The translations under genes and the position numbers were made by a program. Shown one piece after another: positions 47,336 through 49,206 of a stretch of DNA of 49,206 nucleotides. How positions within the stretch are numbered: position 1 is the first letter of the stretch; each line of letters starts with the position of its first letter. The DNA lies in assembly GCA_013824755.1 (NCBI GenBank), contig PNOJ01000008.1, positions 1 to 49,206 of the forward strand, read 5' to 3'. Below the pieces are notes generated by a model. It worked only from the letters and a program-made list of their open reading frames with translations. It was not told the DNA's origin and did no database searches. This DNA comes from Gemmatimonas sp. GTDB taxonomy: Bacteria; Krumholzibacteriota; Krumholzibacteriia; LZORAL124-64-63.

Positions 47336-47872
47336 ATGGATCGCAAGGAATTCCTGAAGACCGCCTGCGGGCTGGGCGTCTGCGGCTGCGCCCTGAGCCT
47401 CATCGGCCCCGCCGCCCCGCTGCTGGCGGCCGAGGCCCCCGCCGAGGACCAGCGCCTGGTTTTTGTCCGGTACCAGCTCGCGAAGATGCTCGGTTACCTG
47501 GCCGCCGACACGCCGGCGGAGACCTGCGCGGGGATCCTCGAGCAGACCGGCCGCGAGTGCGCGAAGCTGGGCCAGCTCGGGGCCAGGTTCAAGGACGATC
47601 CCGAGGGCTACTTCGCCTCGGCCAATCAGAACTGGGGCACCGATTTCGCATGGGACAAGGAGAAGGGGATCGTCACCGTCACGGTCGCCGCCGGGGAATG
47701 CGGCTGCCCGCTGGTCGACGCGCGGCGGACGCCGGCGGTCTGGTGCAACTGCTCCGTCGGGTACCAGAAGGAGAGCTTCGAGGCCATCTTCGGCAGGCCC
47801 GTTCAGGTCCGCCTCGTGGAGTCCAAGCTCGGCGGCGCCGAACGTTGCATCTTCGAAGTCGCGTTGACGTAG
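47336..47872 (+). CDS. Predicted exported Cys-rich protein (V4R-like C-terminus)
   Basis: MDRKEFLKTACGLGVCGCAL signal-like; AAGECGCPLVDARRTPAVWCNCSVGYQKESFEAIFGRPVQVRLVESKLGGAERCIFEV. Confidence 0.6.
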   Translation: MDRKEFLKTACGLGVCGCALSLIGPAAPLLAAEAPAEDQRLVFVRYQLAKMLGYLAADTPAETCAGILEQTGRECAKLGQLGARFKDDPEGYFASANQNWGTDFAWDKEKGIVTVTVAAGECGCPLVDARRTPAVWCNCSVGYQKESFEAIFGRPVQVRLVESKLGGAERCIFEVALT

Positions 47873-48239
47873 CCGCCGGCGGGCGGGAGTGCGCAGGTCG
47901 GCGTTGACGCCGAAGTGATCGCATGAGTGGACATCTCATCTCTGTCTCTTCAGGGAAGAAGAGGGGAGGCCATCATGGGTCCACCCGGCTGAATTCAGGA
48001 GTAATACAACCTTCTATTTGTCGTTGACGAGGAGCATCGTACTTTTCGACCAGCGCCGACCACATTCACCTTGCTAGGCATTGGGCCGCTGACTAGTTTT
48101 GCTCCACGACCGTCACGGCGGGCATACCTCTTTGATCGACAACCGGTTGCCGTGGCGGCCAGTCGCTTTCACCAGGACCTCGAACGCCTTTGCCGGAGCG
48201 CTTTCCGCGACCGGCTCGGCGAGGGAGGGAAGCGGAGCC

Positions 48240-48779
48240 ATGGCCAGCGAAGCTCAGTCCCGCTACAAGATGGTCAACGTCCGGACCGGGCACGTCATCA
48301 TGGAGCATGACGTCTTGAGCCACGCAGCTCGTTCCTACTTCTGTGACGAACCCGTCCCGCCGCGCGAGGATTATCGCGAAGGTCCGCATCGCTGGCGCTA
48401 CGCGGGCATGGCGCAATCCTTCCAGTTCGACATCCTCGACGAGCGGACGGGCGAGATCGTCCCGCTGCGGGAGATGCTCGGCCTCGTCTACTACGCCAAC
48501 GCCAAGCCCGACAGCACCCTGCACCGCCTGGGCAAGATCGCGCACGACAACGGGATCTCGGTCTACGCGGCCGTCGCCTACGAGAACCCGGACGGATCGG
48601 TGCGCGTGCTGGACGGCGAGAAGGTGCGGCTGCTCAACGCGCTGTTCAACGGACGCTTGCACACGCCCGGCAAGAAGATCCTGATCTTGCCGGATCTCTT
48701 CGATATCTACCGCACGGTGTCCTATGGGGACATCATGATCGACTTCGGCCTGGCGTCGATGGAACCGGACGAGACCTAG
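48240..48779 (+). CDS. Conserved hypothetical protein upstream of DRTGG gene
   Basis: MASEAQSRYKMVNVRTGHVIMEHDVLSHAARSYF...; RBS-like GGAGG/GGAAG upstream of ATG. Confidence 0.6.
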   Translation: MASEAQSRYKMVNVRTGHVIMEHDVLSHAARSYFCDEPVPPREDYREGPHRWRYAGMAQSFQFDILDERTGEIVPLREMLGLVYYANAKPDSTLHRLGKIAHDNGISVYAAVAYENPDGSVRVLDGEKVRLLNALFNGRLHTPGKKILILPDLFDIYRTVSYGDIMIDFGLASMEPDET

Positions 48780-48804
48780 ACTCGTCAACTCAAGGAGCCC
48801 GAGC

Positions 48805-49134
48805 ATGAAACTGTCGGTCCTCGCGGAGAAACTGGCGCTCAAGCCCGTCACCGCGATGTTTGACAAGGAGATCTCCGGCGTCTACATCTCCGACATGGTC
48901 AGCGACGTGATCGCCAACGCGAAACCGGGCGACCTGCTGGTGACGGTGCAGATCCACAACAACGTGATCGCCGCCGCCAACCTCGTCGACATCGCGGGCA
49001 TCGTGGTCACCCAGAGCAAGCTGCCGTCGGAAGACGTCAGGAAGATGGCCGAGAAGGCGCAGATTCCGATCTTCTCGACCGACCTGAGCCGCTGGCAGGT
49101 CACGACCATGCTGTACGAAGCCGGGGTGCGCTGA
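48805..49134 (+). CDS. DRTGG-domain-like protein
   Basis: MKLSVLAEKLALKPVTAMFDKEISGVYISDMVSDVIANAKPGDLLVTVQIHNNVIAAANLVDIAGIVVTQSKLPSEDV. Confidence 0.7.
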   Translation: MKLSVLAEKLALKPVTAMFDKEISGVYISDMVSDVIANAKPGDLLVTVQIHNNVIAAANLVDIAGIVVTQSKLPSEDVRKMAEKAQIPIFSTDLSRWQVTTMLYEAGVR

Positions 49135-49162
49135 CCCGCCGCCAATCCCGGGAGCCGCCGCG

Positions 49163-49206
49163 ATGCTGATGCAGGAACTGGTCGACCTCCTGAAGTGCCA
49201 GGTGAT
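49163..49206 (+). CDS. 5' end of a further gene, truncated by window edge
   Basis: ATGCTGATGCAGGAACTGGTCGACCTCCTGAAGTGCCAGGTG = MLMQELVDLLKCQV..., tight spacing after 48805-49134. Confidence 0.4.
   Translation, partial: MLMQELVDLLKCQV

Noticed and set aside
48070-48240. Possible mobile-element remnant in the gap before 48240
   Set aside because: Minus-strand tail ...VVDQRGMPAVTVVEQN was suggestive, but there are no transposase motifs or clear inverted ends.

Overview
This is a GC-rich bacterial chromosomal segment of about 49 kb. The FlgD-like/T9SS-like C-terminal domain on one large secreted protein suggests an FCB-type or Eisenbacteria/Krumholzibacteria-like lineage, but that placement is inference. 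Coding density is high, with many ATGA/GTGA stop-start overlaps. Recognisable content: a bacilliredoxin truncated by the left edge, DNA polymerase IV, an asparagine synthetase/ACP/acyl-AMP ligase cassette, a three-subunit sarcosine-oxidase/HcnABC-like flavoenzyme, glutamine synthetase, a six-gene overlapping exopolysaccharide-type operon (GT2, bactofilin-like, deacetylase, lipoprotein, YaiO-like barrel), a Cyc2-like cytochrome-porin with a pentaheme cytochrome c, WecB, AlaS, isocitrate dehydrogenase, a histidine kinase/response regulator pair, an ABC exporter, a secreted GH57 protein and a terminal DRTGG-type region. The strongest unusual signals are: (1) four otherwise unrelated predicted secreted proteins whose chains all end in W-G-x-V-K-x-L-Y-R-COOH, a candidate undescribed C-terminal sorting or processing tag; (2) two copies of a ~130-bp structured element at gene ends whose stems show compensatory base changes; (3) a candidate three-hairpin sRNA of about 135 nt behind three helically phased TGAC repeats next to an OmpR/PhoB-type regulator; (4) a Cys-rich, zinc-knuckle-like insertion in the isocitrate dehydrogenase active-site loop. 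No CRISPR array, tRNA, rRNA or intact transposon was identified by eye. All family names come from motif recognition, not database searches.
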